DNA of 64,000 nt from an uncultured Muribaculaceae bacterium (GCA_910584545.1 CAJUBC010000005.1:6857-70856); one strand, 5' to 3'. Shown: positions 51,512 to 61,576, counted from the first letter of the stretch. The notes: a model not told the origin generated them from the sequence alone. Numbers and translations: made by a program.

Positions 51512-53689
51512 TCAATCCACAACCACCTTTTCCATCTTTACCTTGCCGTCGGGCTGAAGCGAACGCTTAACTACGATGTCGCCCTTGGCGGGAGCCTCTA
51601 CACGGAGACCCTGAAGATTGAAGTACTCCGTGGAAGTCCGGTCGGTGAGGACACAGGAGATTCCGCTCTGGTTCTTGCCACACTCGTACTTGATTTCAGA
51701 AATACGGGAAGGCACGTCAACCATTACGTTGTCGGGATCCATGTATACAGGCTGGATACCGATAATATGGTTCATCCCCGCCGTACCCTGGAATGAGAAT
51801 GTGAAGCTCTTATCCTGGACAGGGTCCACAGGAGTCTCGCCGTCGGCCATCGGAATCGCGGGCTCGTCGACAAAGTAAGCCACTTCACCGGCTTTCTCGC
51901 CGTCGACGTATACATTGAAGTATGCGCCCGTCTTGTCGCTCTCCGGAGCGTTCCATCCTACAGTCACCATGTTCTTGTCGTCCTCGGTGGCCGCGATGCC
52001 CTCCTCGGCTACGCCGGGATAGTTCTCGATCTTGATCTCATCGAAATAAACCGGAGCGATGACACCGCGAGAGGGAGCCATTCCCGCAATGAACCGGATC
52101 TTGAACTGATCCTCGATGCCGAGGCCCTCCATCGGGGCGTTGACTTTCTTCCACTGCGGTTCGGCGTTGGGAACCACTCCGTCCTTAAGATCGACATCGT
52201 ATACCACTATGGCGTCATCTGGATTGGAAACATTCAGAGCGTCGACGCGCAGCGTGCAGTCGGTCTCAACCGGCATATAGTAGAACGAAATCACAGGATA
52301 ATCGAACTCGCTCTTGTCGAGTTTGCCGGACACGATGTAATCCTGTACATCCGGACTTGAATAGGCCGAATATCCTGCGCCGCAGAAACCTTCATACACT
52401 CCACCCTCAGACTTGACTCCGCTGGGATAATAGGATTGATCGCCGACAGTCACATATCCTGTGCCCAGATATTGCATGCTGCAGTATCCGTTACTCGAAG
52501 TCGTCCCCGTTTGCCAGAGATTCAGCGGTTGTTTGTACCAGGCGGAACCTCCGTCGAAACTCTCGTAGAAGGGTAGTTTCTTAGCGGGACCGACCAGGGC
52601 TCCATAATAATCGGAGACAGAACCTCCGTTGCCGAACTCATTGTAAGCAGACACCATATAGTACACATTGGTCTCGGTCTCGAGATCCGTACAGGGATCG
52701 GAGAAACTCGTGTCGGCGAGGTCGGAGGCTAGTTCTTTCGCCTCGGCATTGTAGCTGCCCAGACGACGGAATACCTTGTAACGGGTCTTGGCGGGATCAA
52801 ACTTACCGTCATGAAGCGATGTCGCGGGAGCCTCCCATGTCAGGTCCACTCCCCCCTCGGCATTGACCTTGCATACGAGGTTGCCCGGATTTCCGGGGAA
52901 GTCTTCACCGATAAACACAGAGTACGAGGCACTCTCTTCGCTGGCACCGAAATCAGTGAACACGCGGGGAGTATAGACATAGTTTTTGCTGCTTTCCAGA
53001 TTCTCGTCCAGAAACTCGTATTTATGGCCGATTTCAGGATTATCGATTGTGGAAATCACGACCGGAACGGAATTCGCTTCATCAGTTCTGCGGGTAGTGA
53101 CAATCTTGGTGATGGGTACAGGAAGTTCATTGTCGTTTTCATCAAGATTGCTTTTCACTGTCACCTCAATCCTTACAGGGGCATTCCCGTCACTGGATTT
53201 AACGGAGACCTCGGGCTGCTGAGGTTTGTAGCCGATAGCCAACGACAGATATCCGAACCCATTAAAGCCGAAGCATGTGTATTCCAGAGAATATCCGTAG
53301 GTGTATCCATACTCCGGGAAGTCCGAGTCATCTAATTCAAGCGTCTCGCCGGGCTTTACATTAGACCATACCTTGAGCTCTTTGTTCTGCTCGATATTGC
53401 CACAGCTGCGTGTCAGCTTAACTGTATCGTACACCGAGCCTTCCGGCAGATCACCATAAGAAAAAGTCCATGTGTTCATATCGTACTGGCCCATGTACTG
53501 TGTAGGCATGGAAAACGAGATATGAGCCACGCCTTTCGAACCGTCGACCTTAAATTCACCTGTCATCTCGGATGTAACAAGTCCGCTCATGTCGGAAGGC
53601 TGCTCCACGGGAGGATTCGGATCCTCTCCGGCGAATGCGGGAATGGAAGCCATCAGCGCGACGGCCATACTGGTAAAAATTTTTTTCAT
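51512..53689 (-). CDS. Secreted FN3/choice-of-anchor-like protein with sorting tail
   Basis: A 725-aa protein with signal peptide (KIFTSMAVALMASIPAFA). An N-terminal beta domain is followed by FN3-like units (VDLTWEAPATSLHDGKFDPA, VTVGWNAPESDKTGAYFNVY), with a choice-of-anchor/jelly-roll-like domain between them (LPFYESFDGGSAWYKQP, IEDQFKIRFIAGMAP). The C-terminal ~50 residues (TSTEYFNLQGLRVEAPAKGD, then KVVVD) match the sorting-tail pattern 'yfnlqGlrv..p..g'. First gene of a two-gene group with the 1038-aa protein. A TAATTTTG box lies 123 bp upstream. Function unknown. Confidence 0.7.
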   Translation of the reverse strand: MKKIFTSMAVALMASIPAFAGEDPNPPVEQPSDMSGLVTSEMTGEFKVDGSKGVAHISFSMPTQYMGQYDMNTWTFSYGDLPEGSVYDTVKLTRSCGNIEQNKELKVWSNVKPGETLELDDSDFPEYGYTYGYSLEYTCFGFNGFGYLSLAIGYKPQQPEVSVKSSDGNAPVRIEVTVKSNLDENDNELPVPITKIVTTRRTDEANSVPVVISTIDNPEIGHKYEFLDENLESSKNYVYTPRVFTDFGASEESASYSVFIGEDFPGNPGNLVCKVNAEGGVDLTWEAPATSLHDGKFDPAKTRYKVFRRLGSYNAEAKELASDLADTSFSDPCTDLETETNVYYMVSAYNEFGNGGSVSDYYGALVGPAKKLPFYESFDGGSAWYKQPLNLWQTGTTSSNGYCSMQYLGTGYVTVGDQSYYPSGVKSEGGVYEGFCGAGYSAYSSPDVQDYIVSGKLDKSEFDYPVISFYYMPVETDCTLRVDALNVSNPDDAIVVYDVDLKDGVVPNAEPQWKKVNAPMEGLGIEDQFKIRFIAGMAPSRGVIAPVYFDEIKIENYPGVAEEGIAATEDDKNMVTVGWNAPESDKTGAYFNVYVDGEKAGEVAYFVDEPAIPMADGETPVDPVQDKSFTFSFQGTAGMNHIIGIQPVYMDPDNVMVDVPSRISEIKYECGKNQSGISCVLTDRTSTEYFNLQGLRVEAPAKGDIVVKRSLQPDGKVKMEKVVVD

Positions 53690-54208
53690 GCTTTTTCGAT
53701 TAAAGTATTATGTATTTGGTTAACTGTTCTGAATGTTATGTATATTTTAATAGGATATATGCCGATATGCCATTATCCCGATTATCCGGCTCCCTTCATG
53801 CGTTCGGATGGCAAAATTACACTTCCTAAAAAAATAGACTTTCACAAATATGTGGCAAACATAATCAAATTTTGACATATTTCTATCACTTTAATGTTAA
53901 AATATGTTAATTAACGATATTTTTGTCACCATTCAGCAGGATACCAAACATGAAGAGCGAATCCATCAAAAATGCCCGGAAGAGATAACGACTTTGGCAT
54001 TCAGTGCCATATCGTGCACTTAACGCCTGTGATTCCATCTGATTCAAAAAATTTTTATTGTTTTTCGAACTTTTTCATGCTGAATTGTTAAAAAAAATAT
54101 ATATTTGCAGGGATGATATGTCAGGCAAAACACACATGATGCCTTTCAGACATCGGCGAATATCACCTTGACACACCTTTGATAAAGAAAATACTTTAAG
54201 GCGTAGCT
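53690..54208. other. 519-bp AT-rich divergent intergenic region
   Basis: No gene is supported here on either strand. The left part contains a minus-strand TAATTTTG box (53819 to 53812) for the FN3 protein gene; the right part contains the glpA promoter (54100-54107) and a ~95-nt leader. In between (53850-54095) the sequence is strongly AT-rich with several A and T runs and could hold regulator sites. No riboswitch or hairpin terminator was recognised. Confidence 0.6.
54100..54107 (+). promoter_or_regulatory. TATATTTG -7 element of the glp operon
   Basis: TATATTTG matches TAnnTTTG and lies 101 bp before the glpA ATG. It follows an A-run; no ideal TTTG box, so an activator may be needed. Confidence 0.5.
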
Positions 54209-55924
54209 ATGAAAAAACTTACAAAAGACTACGATGTGATAATAATCGGAGGCGGAGCCACAGGAGCGGGCACCGCACGCGACTGCGCGCTGCGGGGACT
54301 GTCGGTGCTCCTGGTGGAACGCTTCGATTTCACGGCGGGAGCCACTGGCCGCAACCATGGCCTGCTGCACAGCGGAGCCCGCTATGCGGTGACCGACCCG
54401 GAGAGTGCCGAGGAATGCATCAAAGAGAACATGATACTGAAGCGCGTGGCACGCCACTGCGTGGAAGATACCGGAGGTCTCTTCATAACACTCCCGGAGG
54501 ATGACTTCGCGTTCCAGAAGACATTCGTCGATGCGTGCTGCAAGGCCGGCATAGAGGCCGAGGTGATCTCGCCCGACGAGGCACGGAGTCTTGAGCCGGC
54601 GGTCAATCCGGAACTCACCGGAGCCGTGAAAGTCCCGGACGGTGCCATCGACCCCTTCCGCCTGACAACCGCCAACGTGATCGACGCGCGCCGGCACGGC
54701 GCCGACATAATCACCTACCATCAGGTGACGGGCTTCCTCCGCACCGGAGACAGAATAGAAGGCATCGTCATGCGCGACGTGCGCACCGGCGAGGAGACCG
54801 CCGCCTCCGGCAAGGTCACCATCAACGCCGCGGGAATCTGGGGACATCTCGTGGCGAAACTGGCAGGAATAGAGATCAACATGTTCCCGGCCAAGGGATC
54901 GCTGCTGATTTTCGGGCACCGGGTCAACAACAAGGTTATAAACCGCTGCCGCAAGCCATCCAACGCCGACATCCTCGTGCCGGGCGACACCATCTGCCTC
55001 ATCGGCACCACGAGCGACCGCATACCTTTCGACCAGATAGACAACATGGAAGTGACTCCGGAAGAGGTGGACGTTCTTCTCCGCGAAGGGCAGAAACTCT
55101 CCCCGTCCCTTGCCTACACCCGGATACTGCGGGCATACGCCGGCGTGCGCCCGCTGGTGGCCGCCGACCATGATCCGTCAGGCCGCAGCATCAGCCGGGG
55201 GATCGTCTGCCTCGACCATGCCAGGAGAGACGGAGTGGAGGGCTTCATCACCATCACCGGAGGCAAACTGATGACTTACCGCCTTATGGCGGAGGAAGCC
55301 ACCGACCTGGCCTGCCGCAAGCTCGGAGTGGAAGATAAGAAATGCGAGACCGCGAGTCTGCCGCTTCCCGGAAGCGAGGAAAGCTCTGCCAGAATAAAGC
55401 ATTATGATGAAAAGAGAGATAAGGAATATGTCGACAAGACCTATACGCGCCGCATGCACATAATCGAACTTCCCACCGAGCAGCTGGCCGCGGAAGGTCG
55501 CCACGGAACGCTGGCCGAGGAAATCCAGTTCCTCGACAACGTGGACGAAGCGATGGTATGCGAATGCGAGCAGGTATCGGTAGGCGAGATCGAGTTCGCC
55601 ATCGACAAGCTTCATGTACACAACCTCATAAACCTGCGCCGCCGCACCCGCCTCGGGATGGGCACCTGTCAGGGACAGCTTTGCGCCTGCCGCGCAGCCG
55701 GCCTCCTCGACAAAGCCGACCACTGCGCGGAGAGGGCGATAGCCGACCTGTGCTCATTCGTCAACGAGCGGTGGAAGGGCATGTACCCGGTGGCATGGGG
55801 CGAGACCACAAGCGAGATCCAGTTCACATCATGGCTCTACAGCGGAGTGGCCGGTCTCGACGACTGGCTCAAGGAGCACGGGCCGCAAAAGAATGCTAAC
55901 GGAGAAATCAAGTATACGCTATGA
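54209..55924 (+). CDS. glpA: Anaerobic glycerol-3-phosphate dehydrogenase, subunit A
   Basis: A 571-aa FAD-dependent subunit that oxidises sn-glycerol-3-phosphate to dihydroxyacetone phosphate. The FAD motif IIIGGGATGAGTARD is at residues 11-25. TAGATGRNHGLLHSGARYAV is the DAO active-site region. The C-terminal ~100 residues form a BFD-like [2Fe-2S] domain (MVCECEQVSVGEIEFA, TRLGMGTCQGQLCACR) as in E. coli GlpA, though here the C-terminus is longer. ATGA overlap with glpB. First gene of the glp operon. Confidence 0.95.
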   Translation: MKKLTKDYDVIIIGGGATGAGTARDCALRGLSVLLVERFDFTAGATGRNHGLLHSGARYAVTDPESAEECIKENMILKRVARHCVEDTGGLFITLPEDDFAFQKTFVDACCKAGIEAEVISPDEARSLEPAVNPELTGAVKVPDGAIDPFRLTTANVIDARRHGADIITYHQVTGFLRTGDRIEGIVMRDVRTGEETAASGKVTINAAGIWGHLVAKLAGIEINMFPAKGSLLIFGHRVNNKVINRCRKPSNADILVPGDTICLIGTTSDRIPFDQIDNMEVTPEEVDVLLREGQKLSPSLAYTRILRAYAGVRPLVAADHDPSGRSISRGIVCLDHARRDGVEGFITITGGKLMTYRLMAEEATDLACRKLGVEDKKCETASLPLPGSEESSARIKHYDEKRDKEYVDKTYTRRMHIIELPTEQLAAEGRHGTLAEEIQFLDNVDEAMVCECEQVSVGEIEFAIDKLHVHNLINLRRRTRLGMGTCQGQLCACRAAGLLDKADHCAERAIADLCSFVNERWKGMYPVAWGETTSEIQFTSWLYSGVAGLDDWLKEHGPQKNANGEIKYTL

Positions 55925-57159
55925 AATTCGACACTATCATAATGGGAGGGGGATTGAGCGGACTCAGCGCGGGGATTTCCCTGGTAAAAGCCGGACAGCG
56001 CGTGGCCGTGGTGTCGGCGGGCCAGAGTTCACTGCATTTCAACAGCGGCTCGTTCGAGCTGATGGGTTATGACGCTGACCACAAGCCGGTGGATAATCCG
56101 CTCGAGGCGATGAAGGGACTCGGAGAGGAGCATCCTTACCGCAGGATGGGACTCGACAACGTGGCGCGTCTCGCGCCGGAGGTGGCGCCGATGCTCGCGG
56201 ATGCGGGCATCAGGATGCGTGGGACATCCGCACGCAACCACTGGCGGCTCACTCCGATGGGAGTGATGAAGACCGCATGGCTCACCGTGGAAGACCACAT
56301 AACCCTCGACCGGCCAGATGCCTTCCCTTGGAGAAAGGGAGCACTCATCAACATCACCGGACTCCTTGACTTCTTTCCCCGGTTCCTCGAGGTGGGACTC
56401 CGCAAGCGCGGGCTGGAATGCCGCCTTGCCGAAGTGACCTGCGAGGAAATAGCCAGACAGAGGGTGAGTGCCACGGAGATGCGCGCGACCAACATCGCGC
56501 GAGTGCTCAACGACAAAGCCCTTGAGTCTATGGCCGCAGAGATCCGCGACGCGGCGGCCGATGCCGAAGTGATCTTCTTCCCCTCGACAGTAGGCCTCGA
56601 CAGCATGGACAACGCCGACAGGTTGCGAGAGCTCGTGGGCCGGCCGTTCTACTTCATCCCCACGATGAGCGCCAGCGTGTCCGGAGTGAGATGCCAGATG
56701 ATGCTCCAGAAATATTTCAGGCGTATCGGAGGTTACTACATGCTCGGCGACGTGGTCAGCAAAGGGAACTTCGACGGCGACAGGCTTCTCTCGATCGAGA
56801 CCCGCAACTTCGGAGCCGACAGGCTTACGGCCGACAATTTCATATTCGCAGCCGGAAGCTTCTACAGCCACGGCATCACCACCACCCCCACGGCGATAGT
56901 GGAACCGGTGCTCGGCCTCGACGTGGACTACTGCGGCTCACGGCAAGAATGGTACAATGAAGACATCTTCAGCAAACAGCCATACATGAAATTCGGAATC
57001 GCCACCGACACGGACTTCCGCGCGCTCCGGGGCGGAAAAACCGCCGACAATATCTATGTGTCCGGTTCGTCGCTCTCGGGCGCCGACTCCGTCAACGAGG
57101 GATCGGGAGCCGGCGTGGCCTCCCTTACCGCCCTGCATATCGCTGAAAAACTCAAATAG
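55921..57159 (+). CDS. glpB: Anaerobic glycerol-3-phosphate dehydrogenase, subunit B
   Basis: A 412-aa subunit with its own dinucleotide-binding motif (TIIMGGGLSGLSAGISL) and the GlpB features SSLHFNSGSFELMG and AAGSFYSHGITTTPT. The C-terminus reads IYVSGSSLSGADSVNEGSG. It joins GlpA to the membrane subunit GlpC and carries an FMN. Starts in ATGA overlap with glpA and ends 8 bp before glpC. Confidence 0.93.
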   Translation: MKFDTIIMGGGLSGLSAGISLVKAGQRVAVVSAGQSSLHFNSGSFELMGYDADHKPVDNPLEAMKGLGEEHPYRRMGLDNVARLAPEVAPMLADAGIRMRGTSARNHWRLTPMGVMKTAWLTVEDHITLDRPDAFPWRKGALINITGLLDFFPRFLEVGLRKRGLECRLAEVTCEEIARQRVSATEMRATNIARVLNDKALESMAAEIRDAAADAEVIFFPSTVGLDSMDNADRLRELVGRPFYFIPTMSASVSGVRCQMMLQKYFRRIGGYYMLGDVVSKGNFDGDRLLSIETRNFGADRLTADNFIFAAGSFYSHGITTTPTAIVEPVLGLDVDYCGSRQEWYNEDIFSKQPYMKFGIATDTDFRALRGGKTADNIYVSGSSLSGADSVNEGSGAGVASLTALHIAEKLK

Positions 57160-57167
57160 ACTGAACT

Positions 57168-58478
57168 ATGGCACACAAACTAACACCCGATTATCCTCTC
57201 CCCCCGGAAGAAGAGGCGGTCCAGATGATCGACAATGTCAGTGACAATAATTTCGAGATGTGCACCAAGTGTACCATCTGCACTGTCTATTGCCCGGTGA
57301 CTCCGGTCAACCCGATATATCCCGGTCCGAAACAGGCCGGTCCCGACGGAGAACGCTACCGTCTCAAGAAACCTGAATTCTACGACGAAGCCCTGAAATA
57401 CTGCCTCAACTGCAAGCGCTGCGAGGTGGCATGTCCGTCCGATGTCAAGATCGGCGACATCATTCAGGCCGCGCGCATCAAATACACCCCTCACAAGCCG
57501 TCTTTCCGCGACTCGATGCTGGCCGACACCGACTTCATGGGCTCCATCGCCACAACCGTGGCTCCCATAGTGAACTTCTCGCTCGGACTCAAGCCGGTGA
57601 AACTGCTGATGGATTCGATGATAGGCATAGCCAAGCAGCGCACGTTCCCGAAATACTCCTCGCAGAAGTTCATATCCTGGTACAACCGGGAGGCGCGCGA
57701 GGCACAGAAGCAATACACCCGCAAGGTGACATACTTCCACGGATGCTACGTCAACTACAATTTCCCTCAGCTGGGCAAGGACCTGGTGAAGGTGATGAAC
57801 GCCGTGGGCTACGGCGTGGAGGTGATGGAACGAGAGAAATGCTGTGGCGTTGCCAAGATCTCCAACAGGCTCATCAAGGAAGCGACCCGCGACGCGAGGC
57901 GCAACATCGAATGCATAGCCGAAGCCGTGGACCGAGGCCACACCGTGATAGGCACGAGCTCCACCTGCATCATGACCATCCGCGACGAGTATCCCCATCT
58001 GCTCAATCTCGAAGTGGGACATATCCGTCCCCACGTGATGCTCGCCACCAAGCTGCTGTTCGAGCTCTATGAAAGCGGCAGGATCAAATTCGTGTTCAAG
58101 CCCGATTACAAGCGCAAGGTGGCCTATCACACGCCATGCCACATGTCGAAACTCGGATGGCAATACTACAGCACAGAGCTGATCAGGCTCATTCCAGGCG
58201 TGGAGCTTACCATCCTCGACAGCTGCTGCTGCGGAATCGCGGGAACATACGGATTCAAAAAGGAAAACTATCAATATTCGCAAGGAATCGGCGAACCTCT
58301 CTTCCGGCAGATACGCGAGGTCAATCCGGATGTAGTGGCAACCGACTGCGAGACCTGCAAATGGCAGATCGAGATGTCGACGGATTACAGCGTGATGAAC
58401 CCTGTCTCGCTGCTTGCCGAAGCCATAGATGTGGAACAGACAGCCATGGCCAACATGGGTTTCCGCGCCATGCAGTAA
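57168..58478 (+). CDS. glpC: Anaerobic glycerol-3-phosphate dehydrogenase, iron-sulfur subunit C
   Basis: A 436-aa subunit. It carries two 4Fe-4S motifs near the N-terminus (CTKCTICTVYCPVTP and CLNCKRCEVACPSDV) and two CCG heterodisulfide-reductase-like domains (FHGCYVNYN with REKCCGVAKIS; HTPCHMSKLG with DSCCCGIAGTYG). It anchors GlpAB to the inner membrane and delivers electrons to menaquinone, for example for fumarate respiration. 31 bp upstream of glpT. Confidence 0.94.
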   Translation: MAHKLTPDYPLPPEEEAVQMIDNVSDNNFEMCTKCTICTVYCPVTPVNPIYPGPKQAGPDGERYRLKKPEFYDEALKYCLNCKRCEVACPSDVKIGDIIQAARIKYTPHKPSFRDSMLADTDFMGSIATTVAPIVNFSLGLKPVKLLMDSMIGIAKQRTFPKYSSQKFISWYNREAREAQKQYTRKVTYFHGCYVNYNFPQLGKDLVKVMNAVGYGVEVMEREKCCGVAKISNRLIKEATRDARRNIECIAEAVDRGHTVIGTSSTCIMTIRDEYPHLLNLEVGHIRPHVMLATKLLFELYESGRIKFVFKPDYKRKVAYHTPCHMSKLGWQYYSTELIRLIPGVELTILDSCCCGIAGTYGFKKENYQYSQGIGEPLFRQIREVNPDVVATDCETCKWQIEMSTDYSVMNPVSLLAEAIDVEQTAMANMGFRAMQ

Positions 58479-58509
58479 AACCTGAAAAACTCATTCTAAA
58501 CATCATATT

Positions 58510-59967
58510 ATGTCAAGATTTTTAGCACCTCCGGCACCAAAGCCGGAAATGAAGCCGGGGCCGGCCCTGGACAAGCGCTACAAGAAGATGCGTATGCAGG
58601 TGTTCGCCGGAGCCTTCATCGGCTACGCGGCGTTCTACCTCGTCCGCAAGAACTTCTCCATGGCGATCCCGTTCCTCGACAAGTTCGGCATCGACAAGGG
58701 TGAGCTCGGCACAGTCCTGGCGATGAACGCCATCGCCTACGCGCTGTCGAAGTTCCTGATGGGTTCGGTGAGCGACCGCTCCAACGCACGGAAATTCCTC
58801 CCGCTGGGGCTGATTCTCTCCTCGCTGGCCATGGCCTTCATGGTCTGGCCTATCCAGGCGTTCGACCTGGTGACACACCCGGAGAACAAGGTATGGGCCC
58901 TTCTGCTGCTCGGATTCCTCAATTTCATGGTGGGATGGTTCAACGGCATGGGCTGGCCTCCGTGCGGCCGCATCATGACTCACTGGTTCAGCCTCCACGA
59001 GCGCGGCACGTGGATGTCGGTATGGAACTGCGCGCACAATGTCGGCGGCGCGCTCGTCGGCCCGATGGCCGTCTACGGCGCCGCATGGTTCGGCTCATGG
59101 TTCTACGGTCAGAACTCCGACCTCTACTTTCTTGCCGGTACGTTCCTGTTCCCGGCTGCGGTAGGTCTTCTTATCGCCCTTGTGGCATACTGTCTGCTGC
59201 GGGACACTCCGCAGAGCGTAGGTCTCCCCTCCATCGAGAAATGGCGCAACGACTATCCCAAGAACTACAGCGCCAAGAGCGAGGAAGTTCTCACCGCAAA
59301 GGAAATCTTCTTCAAGTATGTTTTCAACAACAAGTTCCTGTGGTTCATCGCATGCGCCAACGCATTCATCTACATGGTCCGCTACGGCGCGCTGGACTGG
59401 GCTCCAACCCTTCTGACCAACGCCGGATTCGACATCAAGCAGGCGGGCTGGGCATACTTCGCATTTGAAATCGCCGCAATCCCCGGTACTCTTTTCTGTG
59501 GCTGGCTTAGCGACAAGGTGTTCAACGGACGCCGCGCGGTGCCCACCATCATATTCATGTCGCTCATCATAGTGTTCCTCGTCCTCTACTGGATGTTCTA
59601 TGACACAAGCATCACGATGGCCCTCATCAGTCTTATCGGCATCGGATTCCTCATCTACGGACCGGTGATGCTGATCGGAGTCCAGGCCCTCGACCTCGCG
59701 CCCAAGAACGCTTCGGGAACCGCAGCCGGACTTACCGGATTCTTCGGTTACTTCTTCGGAACGGCCCTTCTTGCCAACATGCTTATCGGCTGGGTTGCCG
59801 ACAACTGGGGCTGGGGATACACCTTCGGATGCCTCATCGCCGCATGTCTTCTCGCCATCTTTTTCGTGGGCCTCACCTATAAGGAGGAACAGTATCTTGT
59901 GGAGAACAACCGCAAGCCCGCAGTAAAGGAAGTGACCGAGGAAGATGTGGACTCGCCACTTAAATAA
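58510..59967 (+). CDS. glpT: Glycerol-3-phosphate transporter (MFS, GlpT type)
   Basis: A 485-aa twelve-helix organophosphate:phosphate antiporter family protein. It has AFYLVRKNFSMAIPFL in TM1, KFLMGSVSDRSNARKFLPLG in the TM2-3 loop, GMGWPPCGRIMTHWFS and ERGTWMSVWNCAHNVGGAL, the latter as in GlpT/UhpT. The arginines expected for phosphate binding lie in TM1 (VRKNFS) and TM7 region (YMVRYGALDW). Context with glpABC and a phosphodiesterase favours glycerol-3-phosphate over hexose-phosphate. Confidence 0.93.
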   Translation: MSRFLAPPAPKPEMKPGPALDKRYKKMRMQVFAGAFIGYAAFYLVRKNFSMAIPFLDKFGIDKGELGTVLAMNAIAYALSKFLMGSVSDRSNARKFLPLGLILSSLAMAFMVWPIQAFDLVTHPENKVWALLLLGFLNFMVGWFNGMGWPPCGRIMTHWFSLHERGTWMSVWNCAHNVGGALVGPMAVYGAAWFGSWFYGQNSDLYFLAGTFLFPAAVGLLIALVAYCLLRDTPQSVGLPSIEKWRNDYPKNYSAKSEEVLTAKEIFFKYVFNNKFLWFIACANAFIYMVRYGALDWAPTLLTNAGFDIKQAGWAYFAFEIAAIPGTLFCGWLSDKVFNGRRAVPTIIFMSLIIVFLVLYWMFYDTSITMALISLIGIGFLIYGPVMLIGVQALDLAPKNASGTAAGLTGFFGYFFGTALLANMLIGWVADNWGWGYTFGCLIAACLLAIFFVGLTYKEEQYLVENNRKPAVKEVTEEDVDSPLK

Positions 59968-60001
59968 TCAGAACCCCAAACTATAAACTATATCAAAACG
60001 C

Positions 60002-61576
60002 ATGAAGAAACAAGTGTTACTTTCAGCCCTGGCTTTAGGAGCCGTGGCGCTGACATCCTGCGAGAACCAGGAGTTCCAGAATGAGAAAGAGGACGCGATG
60101 CGTATCGATGTCCAGCAGATTTCTCCGGAAATGGCAAAGGTGCGTGACTATGTACCCCTCTATGCCGTAATCGCCCACCGCGGCTCCACATTCTGGGCTC
60201 CGGAAGAAACCGAATCGGCATGGCGCTGGGCGCGCAACATCGGCGCCGACTATCTCGAAAGCGACCTCCAGGCATCTAAGGACTGCATCGTGCTGGCAAA
60301 CCACGACGACAACCTGGCCCGCACCACCAACATCGAAAAAGTGTTCAGCGAGTATGTGCCCTCCACCCGCAAGGACTTCTACCGTTCCTTCAGGAATCCC
60401 GATGGCACGCAGCATTTCTCGGAGGAGGATATCGAGCAGCAGTATCAGGCCGACGTGAACTCGTTCCGCCCGTACTATGCCATGAGCTATTATTTCCATG
60501 AGCTCCTGATGCTCGATGCCGGTTCCTGGTTCAACGAGACCAATCCCGAGCAGGCCCGTCCCGCTTTCGCAGAGCAGCACCAGTACGTCTCGGCCCTCCG
60601 CGACCAGATCGCTTACGCCGAGGGCAAGAAGCTGAACCGCGACGCCAACGGCGAGCGCGTGATCACCTACAAGATCAAGGACCAGTACAAGGACATGACC
60701 CTCGCGGAGATCCGTGCCGCTATGCCTCAGGCCAAGTACATGGCTTTCGTGGAGTATGACTTCTCCAACGCTTACGTACCCGACCCCGCCGACAACGGCA
60801 ACCGTCCCGGCATCTATCCGGAATTCAAGGAATCATGGGTGAACCCCGCCAACATGGTGCAGCTCGTGTATGACGAGCTCAACGCATGCGGCTGGAACAT
60901 CATCACCAAGAAAGAGCCGGAAAACGCTCCGTTCTATATCAACGGCAAGGTCAACATCGGCAACACCAACGGTAAGGTAATCCTCCAGACGTTCACCTTC
61001 GATGCTCTCCGCCAGTACAAGGAGGTATTCAAGGGACAGGTGCCGATGTGCTACCTCCTCTGGGAAGGCACCTACGCCACAGACCTCACCTACACCACTC
61101 CTACCGGTTATGCCGACATCATCAAGTTCGCGCTTGACAACGGCTGCCACATCATCGGCCCGGCCATATCCGGAGCACCCAACAACTATCCGGAGATGAA
61201 CAAACCCTGGCAGGCCTACATGATCCGCAAGAGCGGAATGCTGAACCACCCCTACTCGTTCGACTCCTACGCTCAGATGGGCAAATACATGGGTATATAC
61301 AACTACGGCATCGAGACGAAGTATGACAGTCTGATGAGAATCAAGGTCGATCCGTCACCCTATTCGATCTTCACCACCCAACAGAGCATGCCCGTGTACA
61401 TGGACGGATTCTTCACCAACCGCTCAGAGATGTCGCTCCGCTTCATGATTGACCAGGGTTTCCGCTGCAACAGCAAGATCGGCAATCCTTTCAAGGAAGG
61501 CGCATGGTACGACAACTCCCAGGCCCCGCATAATGTCCAGGATGCCGAAGAGGTGCTCAGGGAGCTTGGTTATTAA
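60002..61576 (+). CDS. glpQ: Glycerophosphodiester phosphodiesterase, lipoprotein
   Basis: A 524-aa lipoprotein with Cys20 (VALTSC). The GDPD domain has the catalytic HRG at residues 59-61 (VIAHRGSTFWAPEET), metal ligands in YLESDLQ (Glu86, Asp88) and His101 in ANHDDN. It releases glycerol-3-phosphate from glycerophosphodiesters such as glycerophosphocholine and glycerophosphoethanolamine. It is longer than E. coli GlpQ (358 aa), with inserts around residues 115-230. The lipid anchor places it at the periplasmic or outer face, feeding GlpT encoded just upstream. Confidence 0.92.
   Translation: MKKQVLLSALALGAVALTSCENQEFQNEKEDAMRIDVQQISPEMAKVRDYVPLYAVIAHRGSTFWAPEETESAWRWARNIGADYLESDLQASKDCIVLANHDDNLARTTNIEKVFSEYVPSTRKDFYRSFRNPDGTQHFSEEDIEQQYQADVNSFRPYYAMSYYFHELLMLDAGSWFNETNPEQARPAFAEQHQYVSALRDQIAYAEGKKLNRDANGERVITYKIKDQYKDMTLAEIRAAMPQAKYMAFVEYDFSNAYVPDPADNGNRPGIYPEFKESWVNPANMVQLVYDELNACGWNIITKKEPENAPFYINGKVNIGNTNGKVILQTFTFDALRQYKEVFKGQVPMCYLLWEGTYATDLTYTTPTGYADIIKFALDNGCHIIGPAISGAPNNYPEMNKPWQAYMIRKSGMLNHPYSFDSYAQMGKYMGIYNYGIETKYDSLMRIKVDPSPYSIFTTQQSMPVYMDGFFTNRSEMSLRFMIDQGFRCNSKIGNPFKEGAWYDNSQAPHNVQDAEEVLRELGY

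Noticed and set aside
57180..58283. 367-codon minus-strand open frame
   Set aside because: Antisense to glpC, which has all cysteine motifs.
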